Origin: Catenaria anguillulae PL171 | Lineage: Eukaryota; Blastocladiomycota; Blastocladiomycetes; Blastocladiales; Catenariaceae | DNA length: 64,000 nucleotides | NCBI GenBank assembly: GCA_002102555.1 | Contig: MCFL01000084.1 | Location: 1 to 64,000 of the forward strand | Direction of reading: 5' to 3' | Shown here: piece after piece, positions 8,601 through 16,845 of the stretch | Position numbering within the stretch: position 1 is the first letter of the stretch | How the letters are laid out: every line of letters starts with the position of its first letter | Notes under the pieces: model-generated | What the model saw: the letters and a program-made list of their open reading frames with translations, nothing else | Database searches by the model: none | Told to the model about the DNA's origin: nothing | Position numbers and translations under genes: made by a program

Positions 8601-10462
8601 GGCGACACCGCACTCGACTGTGGTTGTGCGCCAACGCCAACACTCCGTTGGTGGTGCTTTCTCGAGGCTTGCTGCTCCTCGTGCAACCGCAGCAAGTCGG
8701 ACAATTGGTCAAACAAGGCCTTTTCCTGCATCCGTTCGACCTCGGACTGCCTGGTGGGTGGTGCCGCGGGTTGAGGCACATTGGCCGGAATGGGCGGCAC
8801 GGGCGGCGGCGCAGCTGCACTGGTGTTGTTGTTTGTGCGTTGGCCAACAACCGCTACGGCCGATTGTTCGGACCCGAGGCTCGACAAGACACTGGGCGAT
8901 GGGGTCAAGATGGTGATGCGGGGCGGCGGGTGGTTGAGGTCCAAGGGCGACGTGGCCGCATCGCGATGCACAATGGCGTGGACGGGAGGCGGCGTGGATG
9001 TTTGTGTTGTCGAGTCGCGCTTGCGCAGCGAGGGCGCCGTGGTGATGATTTCCGGCGGCGGCACTGGGGCGTGTTGGCGGCGCATTTGCGCGGGCGGGGC
9101 GGCCGTGGGTTGTGGGGCCGAGGGAATCGGGGGTGGCGATTGATCGGTTGGCGACGGAAGTCCCGGCGGCAAGTGGTTGGCAAATGACACGGCGGGCCCA
9201 TGCGTGCGCGGCGGCGAGTCGGCGGCCGGGGCAATGCCAGCGGCTTGCGCATACGGATGGTGCTGATACTGGTGGTGTCCCGTGTGCCCCTGGTGGTCGT
9301 GCATGGACGAGTTTGGATGCGACACGGACGTGCCCGTGGACCGGGCAGGCCGTGGAGGCGGCGGCGACGCGCCCGACGCGTACACCATGATGCTCGATCT
9401 GCGCCTTGTCCCTTGCGTCGACTTGCTTCCCGCGTGCTGCTGTTGCCGCTCCATCTTGCGCCGCTTCATTTCACGATCGTGGCGCCGGTTGGCTCGGCAC
9501 CAGCACGCAACCACCGTCACCACGGTGATGAGGACCGCACCACCCACGACCAGCATGGCAATGAAGGCGGCCGTTGCGGCGCGTGCGTCGCCCTGCGAAG
9601 CAGACGCCGAGTCGTTAGAGCTCGACGATGGGGATTCCGTGTTGAGGGCGACAAGGAGATTGTCGGGTGCCGCGTTGAATTGCGGTGAAGTAGGAAGTGG
9701 ATTGGCCGCGAAAGATGGCGAAAGCTTGGCCGTGGGAAACACGGCTACGGGTGGGGAAAGTGAGCGGGCAGGCGAGAAGGGGAGGCCGCCCGGAACTGAG
9801 GTGGTGTAGTTTGTGGACCACACAATGACACTGGACGGCAAGTATTTCGTGGCCTCTTGCTGTACATCGCCACCATGACACGGAAGCCGCATTTCGGCCA
9901 TGACCCAGTACGCGGCCCATGATTCGTTAAACTTGGTGACTGACATTGTGAACACGTCCACGACAGGAAGCGGCTGCTGGGCATTGGCCAGTGTCACGGA
10001 TCGTTCCGTGGGCAGTTGCGATTGGTTGCCCGTGGTCCAAAAGCGGTAAAGAAATGGACTGGGAGCTGAGGAAGATGGCGATGGTGGATAGGTCCAAGAG
10101 ACGAGCCAGGACGGGGATTTGGATTCCGGTTCCGGTTCCGGTTCCGTTGAGGGCGATGCCAGGTTCAGGGTGAGGTTGAAGCCCAACCCGAGTGCTCCCG
10201 TTGACGAGCAATTTCGCGAGTCAAAGTGGGTCAAAAGCAGTGACGCTTGGACGTTACCAACCACTTGAATGCTGCCTCCACCATCCGTCAAGGCGGGTAT
10301 TGATGCTGGTGCTGGTGCTGGGGATGGAGAAGGAGTTGCTAAAGTGATCTGTGATTGCGATGGCCGAGGTGTTGGAGACGCTCTCTGAGCTGGAGGCGCT
10401 GGCGGAGCAGGTGAACGACTGGGCCCGGGCGCTGGTGGCCGAGTCGAAGAGGTCGCGCTCAT
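5690..10462 (-). CDS. Large single-pass membrane protein with Pro/Gln-rich cytoplasmic tail
   Basis: 1590 aa in one uninterrupted frame. The first ATG is at 10462; the frame stays open a little upstream but without an ATG. Residues 1-290 look extracellular: a Pro/Ser-rich start, then a folded-looking part with several N-glycosylation sequons (NCSS, NLTL, NQSQ, NESW, NYTT). One strong transmembrane helix lies at about 294-320 ('FIAMLVVGGAVLITVVTVVACW'), followed by a basic stop-transfer segment ('RANRRHDREMKRRKMERQQQ'). The remaining ~1270 residues are disordered: poly-Gln, His-rich, Pro-rich and two acidic clusters, plus a fourfold YxQS(P/T)P motif near the C-terminal third. No signal peptide is visible, so either a spliced upstream exon exists or it is a type III membrane protein. 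No family recognised; a surface sensor with a scaffold tail is the likeliest guess. Confidence 0.75.
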   Translation of the reverse strand: MSATSSTRPPAPGPSRSPAPPAPPAQRASPTPRPSQSQITLATPSPSPAPAPASIPALTDGGGSIQVVGNVQASLLLTHFDSRNCSSTGALGLGFNLTLNLASPSTEPEPEPESKSPSWLVSWTYPPSPSSSAPSPFLYRFWTTGNQSQLPTERSVTLANAQQPLPVVDVFTMSVTKFNESWAAYWVMAEMRLPCHGGDVQQEATKYLPSSVIVWSTNYTTSVPGGLPFSPARSLSPPVAVFPTAKLSPSFAANPLPTSPQFNAAPDNLLVALNTESPSSSSNDSASASQGDARAATAAFIAMLVVGGAVLITVVTVVACWCRANRRHDREMKRRKMERQQQHAGSKSTQGTRRRSSIMVYASGASPPPPRPARSTGTSVSHPNSSMHDHQGHTGHHQYQHHPYAQAAGIAPAADSPPRTHGPAVSFANHLPPGLPSPTDQSPPPIPSAPQPTAAPPAQMRRQHAPVPPPEIITTAPSLRKRDSTTQTSTPPPVHAIVHRDAATSPLDLNHPPPRITILTPSPSVLSSLGSEQSAVAVVGQRTNNNTSAAAPPPVPPIPANVPQPAAPPTRQSEVERMQEKALFDQLSDLLRLHEEQQASRKHHQRSVGVGAQPQSSAVSPPPPRTHEAGGGRVVPLPAGHPMREMQLAQQQQQSRVVGQQHPGKGQRQPPSSYAYGQQRQVPPNSQQHQRQHMGGYMHEHQQQSDPPPRQHLQQQPQQPASLRDPYQGFPPSRQTHQSQHHSQQETQAHMADNHRTPAHQPAPFSHPSAHFPTRGDSHHHDHHPPSASSRTTPPPTRNHSRGRPPSGGAGRQRSSSFGSASNRSSTPRNSLSLDRLLKSSAEASGSYYDAVLNDLRTSLPPTPPPSSGAISQAPAAAPSPIPPPPIDGPVPNVSAPSSPVVPRFFVAPPRPPAGADADGKGMGRKKPPSLVIPTIFVSPPSISTPSVDYPPYFDDDEEDGEAEEGQGEYEDDDDEYYAQNDGYMDHDDDEYGGGYYGQWHAPTSSHAAASAIVDSDPTSDEDPSVLMRQYPTQAGSAAAPAHAEIEVISPTSSMDDDDDDGLGPPPPPPAAPSAPAAAQFSSALGGAMAGAGRRPSASGPVLTYGSTSGAYATPVVPVVADKPVVPAAKSAVVWSPMHQQPTTTSPAAASSSAGSFSISNMYPSSGGMTDGTDTEDEDDFVLHMSTPPPQAQPQAAAGVGGASAGRSQPTGMQRGGYDGFARQQPAYKQSPPQAQPVVYQSPSAISAPRHQPQSSTYTQSTPKSTVYQPPVSQQQSQVTSTYKQSPPQTAMYQPPTSVSAQQRQQQQPQQAATQAYKQSPPQPVVYQTPQTSTPSRQARQPDSYQQHARRAPPPSPINTTWTAPSISAAPAVAQTRQPASRATAATATVTTSGAPAPTRTAATATSARPAPSSTSDTSPPPPPRRTAIPTSAAMAPLVHHFGHQISTAVHAQHQYRTAPTAAASAQPQHASTKATARPPPLALASTATGAGASTIADQPPILSPRPRRSFPDLARRVELAALAQQADATAAGAAHGGYVPAPQYVNPNRGKPQGQQEQMDEEDPFSAPGAVVWSTNAGYVGGGGGGGQR
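6473..6781 (-). repeat. Fourfold YxQS(P/T)P tail repeat in the large membrane protein
   Basis: Four copies of a roughly 24-residue unit occur in succession: YKQSPPQAQPVVYQSP, YTQSTPKSTVYQPP, YKQSPPQTAMYQPP, YKQSPPQPVVYQTP. Each has two conserved tyrosines in proline context, separated by Gln-rich spacers. The copies differ at DNA level, so they are kept as protein motifs rather than as a fresh duplication. They resemble docking sites for SH3/WW-type or tyrosine-binding adaptors (inference). Confidence 0.7.
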
Positions 10463-11253
10463 GAGGTGAAGGCAAAGCCGAGAATCAGCCAGGGGCAGGG
10501 CGGCAGATCTGGGCACAGAGACAACAGCAGTCGTTGGTCACTCCGCTCGGAGGGGGAAAAACCACCATGGATATAGATGGACCAGTGTATTTACGTCACG
10601 ACGCACCAATCGATCGTAATACTGCAGGACAGAAACACAGTCCGAAGTCGGCGTCGTAATCAGAGTCGGCGGACACGGTGGCAGAAAAATGGGAACTGGC
10701 GGCTGAGGTTGGCAACAGCAGCTGAAGGGATGGGGACGGCTTACTTGGACAACATCGATGATGAGGATGGACACATTTGCATCTAGAGGTGTCTAAGGGC
10801 TATTACATTGCATTATTGTGTGGTCGGTATGAACCAAGAACCCACAATGACAATGAGAGGAGAGGATGATGGGCCGTCGATGATGATGATCCTTGAACTC
10901 TTTGCTTGCAATTGAGTGGCACACGACCAACCAAAACCGAAACGGCGGCGTCGTCGTGCGGCCTGCGGGCGTGCTCCTGCTTCATGCGCCGACCATGATC
11001 GTCCGAAATTCCTGAAACACCTGCAGGACAAAACCAAGTTCTGGGGCTTTTTTCGAGTGATGCAGGAAGTAGCAAGTACCTCCGGACATCATCCAAGGCG
11101 TATAGGAGATTGGTTTATCACCGATATGTATCGATGTGCATGTTCATACCATCGATTCAACAACAGCACATGACAGGCAGAATTTGCCATCCAGACCAAA
11201 AACTGGCCAGTGTGTGTATGTATGCCAAGAACAGACAAGAACCAAACAAAAAA
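10463..11253. other. Intergenic region upstream of the large membrane protein gene
   Basis: About 790 nt without a credible gene. It contains the promoter of the minus-strand large membrane protein gene next to 10462 and the 3' flank of the Kre9-like gene near 11253. On the minus strand a pyrimidine-rich stretch ending in 'tgcccag' just upstream of the ATG (about 10510-10535) could be a 3' splice site, leaving open a small upstream exon; I could not identify one. Confidence 0.45.
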
Positions 11254-11826
11254 CTACATCAACATGGCACCAACCACACCAGCAACCGCCACGGCCGTCG
11301 CCAACCCCAAGGACGCCTTGCTTGCGGCCACAGCACCCGACGGCTTGCCAATGTCGACATTAAAGTACGGGGAGCAAAAGTACTCGCCGTTGGTACTGCC
11401 CTTCTTGGTGGCCATGACGCGCACAAAGTAATCGCCGCCCTTTTCCACACTCTTGCCCTCGGGCAACTTGAACTCGGCCGTGACACTGGTTTCGGTGGGC
11501 GGGACGTTTGGGTTGATTTCAAACACCGAGTTGGTAAACATGCGGTTGGCCGTCATTGGGTCCGAAGTGTTGCGGCGCATGAGCTGGAATGACATGGGGT
11601 CGTACTCGTTGCCCAAGGGTTTGGACCACGACACGGTCACCTTGGAAAACGTGGTCCAGGTATCGCCTTGCTTGGGAGAGGTGAAGCCAAGGCTGTCCGA
11701 GCAAGTGTCCTTGAACAGCTGGCGCTTGGTCAGCGACGACGACAATGGCGACGCCGTGGCGACAAGAGCAACGCAGACGAGAACCAGGGCAGCAACGCAG
11801 GTTGAAGAAGAAGAGAGACGGGTCAT
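11254..11826 (-). CDS. Kre9/Knh1-like GPI-anchored wall protein
   Basis: 190 aa. The ATG at 11826 is chosen because it is followed directly by a signal peptide ('STCVAALVLVCVALVATASP'). A KR site ('SLTKRQLF') could be cut by Kex2. The middle (~35-150) is an Ig-like beta-sandwich of the Kre9/Knh1 N-terminal type: 'FTSPKQGDTWTTFSKVTVSW' is the characteristic opening, followed by a second strand set ending in 'GDYFVRVMATKKG' and 'YFCSPYFNVD'. The C-terminus ends in a small-residue omega region and a hydrophobic tail ('LGLATAVAVAGVVGAMLM'), typical of GPI anchoring. In yeast, Kre9 and Knh1 contribute to beta-1,6-glucan assembly; short GPI relatives are common in fungi and their exact roles are mostly unknown. 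It diverges from TFIIE-beta across a 480-nt shared promoter region. Confidence 0.82.
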   Translation of the reverse strand: MTRLSSSSTCVAALVLVCVALVATASPLSSSLTKRQLFKDTCSDSLGFTSPKQGDTWTTFSKVTVSWSKPLGNEYDPMSFQLMRRNTSDPMTANRMFTNSVFEINPNVPPTETSVTAEFKLPEGKSVEKGGDYFVRVMATKKGSTNGEYFCSPYFNVDIGKPSGAVAASKASLGLATAVAVAGVVGAMLM

Positions 11827-12306
11827 GGTGTTTGTATGTATGTATGAATGAATGAATGTATCTGTCATTGTATTTTCAAGATTTTGGTCAGCAACACTTG
11901 GAAACAAAGTGGATCAGAGTATCATCATAAGTACATACATGTTCTAAGTTGTCCTGCAGTCAAAGTGAGGAAAAGTCTTTCATTGAATTGTGGGCGTAGA
12001 AGAGAGTGAGAAGACGAAGGTGGGCGTCAGCAGGCAGCAGACTGGGGCCACCGCCGCTGTGAATCGACGGCGAGAGTACAAGAGCGTGGCGGTGGCTGGC
12101 AAGTTAGCTCCCATCCACGATCAGTGCATCAAGTGTCTCCCTTGATCACTATCGACATTCAACCATCGCTGATCTCCCTGTGATCCATCTTTTCGAATCT
12201 GAATCTCATGAATCATCAAACATATATTGTTTCTTTTACAATCATGTATGTATAGACCCAAATACTGCTAACCAAAACCCAAGGCAATACCCTCCAATCA
12301 CCAACC
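11827..12306. promoter_or_regulatory. Divergent promoter region between the Kre9-like and TFIIE-beta genes
   Basis: 480 nt between two divergent start codons. Close to the Kre9-like ATG is a tetranucleotide tract at about 11832-11860 (TATG units changing to AATG). On the TFIIE side an AT-rich 'catatatt' element lies near 12221, a possible but unproven TATA-like site. No open reading frame of note. Confidence 0.5.
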
Positions 12307-13272
12307 ATGTCAGCCAAACCGCCAACATACTCTGCGGCCGCCGCCCGCGCCCAAGCATCCCTGGCCGACATTATCACGGACCCTGTTGTGCGTGACTTCA
12401 CCACCATCCTCACCTACCTTGGCGACTCGAAAAACATCAACACACCCGTGCCCTTCTTTGAGCTGCGCGACAAGGTCGGCATCGACATGACGCTGCTTCC
12501 TCACGACCCGCACCTGCAGCGCGTCCACGCCATGCTGTGCGACCACGAAAAAGTGTCGTTTGACCCCGAAACAAACAATTACGTCCACGCTGCCGAGTTC
12601 AAGATCACAAAGGCCGACGATTTGGTCAAAGTGTTGGCGGCAAGACCCAGGGGTTTGAAGTGGAAGACACAGCTCGAGCATTGCGGCACGCACATGAAAA
12701 AGCTGGTAGAGGAGCTGGCGTCGCAGGGCAGGATTTACATTTTATACAAGGACATTCACGGGTACGAGACGACGTGTGGGTATGGGCCAAGTGGGACTGA
12801 GACTGATGCTGCAACTGCTGCTGCCGCTGGGACGGGCGACACGTCGTCTTCATCCACCACCGCCAAGCCTTCCATTGCTGCTGCTTCTGCAGCAAAGGTC
12901 CCCTTTGAAAAGATTTTGGGCATTTACCTCAACCGATTTCATGCGGATGCAGAGTGCGCCCAAGTCACAAAGGTGGCCACCAATGTCCTCGACCAGTTTT
13001 TCGCCGTCAAGGTGCCTGATGACGTGGATTTGGGCTTGCGGCTGGCCAAGGTCGGCCTCAAGGCACATGCCGTCAAGGTGCGGGGCATTGGCGGTGTGAA
13101 CCAGGGCGGGGTTGGCGGGAAAAAGAAGGGAAAGGATGCAAAGGAGGCAAACAAGCGGCATCGGTACAAGCTCACCAACACGCATTTGTTGAGCGAGGGG
13201 GCCACCGAAGCTGGTGCTGCCGCTGGGGACGCAGAGGCCAGTGTCTCAGACAACACTGCCGCAAAGAAGTGA
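12307..13272 (+). CDS. Transcription initiation factor IIE subunit beta
   Basis: 321 aa, no intron seen. The N-terminal third carries a winged-helix region ('ILTYLGDSKNINTPVPFFEL ... VHAMLCDHEKVSFDPETNNYVHAAEF'), then a second winged helix starting 'DDLVKVLAARPRGLKWKTQL' and ending 'GRIYILYKD'. After a Ser/Ala/Thr-rich insertion the C-terminal part has the conserved Lys/Arg-rich helix with 'KRHRYKLTNTHL', matching the 'RRFKTHNEHL' end of human GTF2E2. In the preinitiation complex TFIIE-beta pairs with TFIIE-alpha, bridges TFIIH and Pol II and contacts promoter DNA. Length is slightly above the usual ~290 because of the low-complexity insert at about residues 155-195. The start is the first ATG after an in-frame stop and sits in good context (ACCATGT). 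Confidence 0.88.
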   Translation: MSAKPPTYSAAAARAQASLADIITDPVVRDFTTILTYLGDSKNINTPVPFFELRDKVGIDMTLLPHDPHLQRVHAMLCDHEKVSFDPETNNYVHAAEFKITKADDLVKVLAARPRGLKWKTQLEHCGTHMKKLVEELASQGRIYILYKDIHGYETTCGYGPSGTETDAATAAAAGTGDTSSSSTTAKPSIAAASAAKVPFEKILGIYLNRFHADAECAQVTKVATNVLDQFFAVKVPDDVDLGLRLAKVGLKAHAVKVRGIGGVNQGGVGGKKKGKDAKEANKRHRYKLTNTHLLSEGATEAGAAAGDAEASVSDNTAAKK

Positions 13273-13541
13273 CGGTTCTCCCTTTCCCTTACTACACTAC
13301 ATTGCCACCTTCCATATACCTCCCGCGTACTGTACATGTATTACTTGACCCACATGTTGAGGTCGACCCTCTCCACCACACGATGTAAGCTTATCGCTTG
13401 TTCAATCCCTAATCATTATAAATTCTGGTGTTTGACCATCCAACAAAGAACTTTTTCACCCAATGCACTCCGCCCATCCATGGACTCGCATGGCCGATCC
13501 ACATCGAATGCATTTCTAGACCGACTACGACACCTTGGACC

Positions 13542-16500
13542 ATGCCCGCCCCCTCGCCCCACGCCGCGCTTGCCGCGGCCGCAGCTCTCGCCCGGACTCT
13601 ACTATCAAGCCATGTGCTCACGGAATCGCCCACTAGGACGCTCGCACTGGCGCTTGCCCTCGCCTTGATTGAATCGTCCACGGCTGCAATCGCCTTGTAT
13701 TGGGCCACGACACCGCGCGACGCGGCTGGTAACGCCCGAGCAAGCGTTTCTTGGACACATGCGTTTGTTCCAGGCATTCTGCTTGCATTCGCCCTCGCCA
13801 CCGGCCACGCGGCATATCAGTTCGTCCCGCCAACCTTGGTGCTTGCTGTGTCGGTACTCGTCACGGCCCTTGTGTCGTCGGCCATTTTGCCGGCCGTGCA
13901 ATCACACAGGGGTATCTTGGGCGGCGGGGTACCGCCACGGCTCGTGCCTGTATTGGGTGCACTTGCCGTGGGCGTACTGTTGCTGGCCGTGGTATTCGCT
14001 CCAGTCGTGGATTGGTTGCCTTCATTCTTCACCTTGAGCGGCTTTGTCCTTTCAATTTGCGGGTTTGCCTTGATTCCGGCGCCGCAGCTCGTGTCGGTGA
14101 AAACACTTTGCGTCGCCTCTGCTTCACTGTTCGTCGCATCTGTTCCCGCCGGCCTGTTTACGGTGCTGCTCGATTCCCGCTCGCCATTCCCGCCCGTTGA
14201 CTTGCTTGCATTTGCGCTCTGTGTTGGTGTCCTCGCCCTCTCACTCGCACATTGCTCCTCTACGACGACGACGTCGTCGTCTTCAAGTACAAGTCCAAGT
14301 CGAGGCGTAGCATCGGGCGAATCAGCGGCCTTTCTCATTGCCGCGCTGTTTGCACTCGCGCTCTGGGCTCGTGGCATTCCCAGCGATGCCCTCGCAACAA
14401 ATCCCATGCTCAGCGTGCTTGCGTTTGCTCTCGTGTACGGCCCAGCGGGGTTCTTGGCGTATTTGCACTATCGCGCGAGCAGCAATGCCGGCCGGCAAGT
14501 CACGACTCGGTATGCGGACGTGAGCATCAGCGACGACAACGACGACGACGAGCACGGTGACATGGAGCGGCTCGGTCACCCGCCTCGTCGCTCTCGTCCC
14601 TCCCCACCACTTGTTCTTGCAGCACTTACTGGCATACTCGTCTCGTTTACGCTCGTCAAACTGTTTACCACACCCACCCCACGTCTCGTCGACCCATGCG
14701 CCTCTCTCCTCTTTACCCGACAACAGCCCGCACGCGCATCACCACCGGAACGCAAGGTGCTCATCACGGGCGGCGCCGGATTCATCGGCTCGCATCTCAC
14801 CTCGGCCTTGCTTGCCCTCGGCTACTCCGTCCGCATCCTTGACGATTTTTCTTCGGGTTCCTTTCACAATCTTGTGCACGTTGCGGGCCATGCTGCGCTC
14901 GAAGTGCGCGTGGGCAATGTGCTGAATGCAACGCAGGTGACGAGTGCCGTCAAGGGCGTCGACCATGTGTATCATCTAGCGGCCGCGGCCGCACGCGCGG
15001 GTATGGTGGATCCGTTGGTGGCCAGGCGCGCGCTGGAGGTGAATGCCCTGGGCACAATCAATGTGCTGAATGCGTCGCGCACGGTTGGCACTGTCCGAAA
15101 CGTGGTGTATGCGTCAAGTTCAGGGTGTTATGGGAGCGGACGTGGGGTGGTGAGTGAGGAGGGCAAGGCGTTGGGTGGCGTGAGTGTGGATGCGACGAGC
15201 AAGTTTGAAGGTATACATACGTTACGTAACGTCAAATCCAATCCGCAAAATTTGAGCTAACGTAACATGTTTGAAACAAACAGGCGAGATTCAAATGGAC
15301 ATTTACGACCGCATCTTCAACTTGTCAACGACCACGCTCCGCTTATTCTCCGTGTATGGCGACCGCCAACCTGTCTCAACACCACTCGGCCAGTTGCTCG
15401 ACCAAGTCAAGAACAACAAAACACTCACGATCCAAGGCGAAGGATCGCAAGAGCTTGATTTCGTCCACGTGGACGACGCAGTCAATACACTGATTCTCGC
15501 GCAGCAGCACCACGCGCGCGTCCGGAATCAAGTCGTCAATGTCGGCACGGGCATTGGGCGGTCCTTGCAGTCGGTTGTGGCCATGCTAAGCTCGCGCCAG
15601 ACACACGTGCCCGCGCTCGATTTGGACGATGCGTCTGACACGCTTGCCGAGACGTGCAAGGCCAAACGCATGCTGGGCTTTGCGGCAGCCACCAATGGGT
15701 TTGACACATTCCTGCCCAAGCTGCTTGCAGATACCCTTGATCCCGCGCGCGTGACTGCTCGCCCAACGTTCCAAGCGCTCGCGCGCAACCTGTCGTCCAC
15801 ACCCTGGCTGCTTCCGCCCTCGTCGCTCGCCCACGTGTACCGGCCCGGATTGTACAACCTCACGGCCGCGGCCCACTTGGCCACCACGCCTCTGGCCTTC
15901 CTTCCCATTAACGCAACTGCACCCGATTCGCCTCAACTTGTCGTGATCCCGTACTTTAAGCAGATGCGGATGCTTGCCCAGCACACCTACTACACGGCAC
16001 ACACCCTGGGTAAGGTCCCTTACATGCTACTAGTTGCCGAAAACACCGATGCCGCAAGGGACTGCCTGACGCTCAACCTGGCGTGCTTCAATGCCGAGGG
16101 CACACCCGTCGTGGTGATTGTAGCACGCCTTGCACGCATGGGATTCACGGTGCACGTGACACGGCTGGGTGCGGCCTATGTGCGCGACGTGTGGGCTTCC
16201 TTGAATGCGTTGGTGCACGCCACGGGGGCAGGCATGTTGGTACCTGCGGGATGGAAGCCAGAAGCGGGCAGTGGCGGGTATGTGGTGCTGCCAAAGGCAA
16301 GTGCGTTGATGCAAGCGGTTGCAGATGCGCAGGCCGCAGCCGACGACGACGACGACGGCGAGGGCGAGGGCGAGGGCGATGGCCAAGATGGGGCCAAGGT
16401 GCGTGTGGCGTTTGGCAAAGGCGCGCATTATTGCTCTTCGCAGGCAGAGTGTGCCATGGCCGCGGACGGCAAAGTACCCGTGGTGCAGTTCAAGACGGCG

Positions 16501-16785
16501 TACGAGTGCATGCCGAGGGCCGGGTCGCCACTCGATGACGTGTGCGATGCGTTTGCGGGCGGGCATGTGGTGTATTACGATGCAGCGTGTGTCAAGGCCG
16601 ATGACGAGATCCAGGGAGCTATGAGCAGGGCGGGCGTGTGGTGGATGGCCGACGGCATGTGTCCGCGAGATAAGCTTGGGTGTGTGGGCGTGCCCAAGAG
16701 CATGGTTGGTCTGCAAGAGCCGGGCATGCAGAACGAGTGTTTACGAGAAGGGGGCATGGCAAAGATGGTTGCTGTTGAGAACTAG
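13542..16785 (+). CDS. Fusion protein: polytopic membrane domain, NAD epimerase/dehydratase domain, uncharacterised C-terminal domain
   Basis: Two exons (13542-15210, 15284-16785), 1056 aa. The 73-nt intron has GTATAC donor, CTAAC branch site and AACAG acceptor, and splicing restores the epimerase frame (KFEG/EIQMD). Residues 1-390 hold roughly nine or ten hydrophobic helices with no family I can name. Residues ~404-715 are an extended short-chain dehydrogenase: Rossmann GGAGFIGSH, the 'YASSSGCYG' strand, 'LRLFSVYGDRQ', and 'GEGSQELDFVHVDDAV' as in UDP-glucose 4-epimerases and dTDP-glucose dehydratases. The catalytic YxxxK is abnormal: the aligned segment reads V-D-A-T-S-K, keeping Lys but replacing Tyr by Asp. 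Residues ~720-1056 are Cys-containing with an acidic loop and may be glycosyltransferase-like, but I cannot name them. The ATG at 13542 (GGACCATGC) is chosen over the open frame upstream. A membrane-bound nucleotide-sugar function is inferred. Confidence 0.72.
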
Positions 16786-16845
16786 ACACATACACTCGAT
16801 TGAATACATCTCTTGTGTCAACATTGAAAGCACTTGCACATGACA

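Noticed and set aside
10538-10774. 78-codon minus-strand frame upstream of the large membrane protein as its signal-peptide exon
   Set aside because: Ends in a stop before the gene, and no convincing donor site leads into the main frame.
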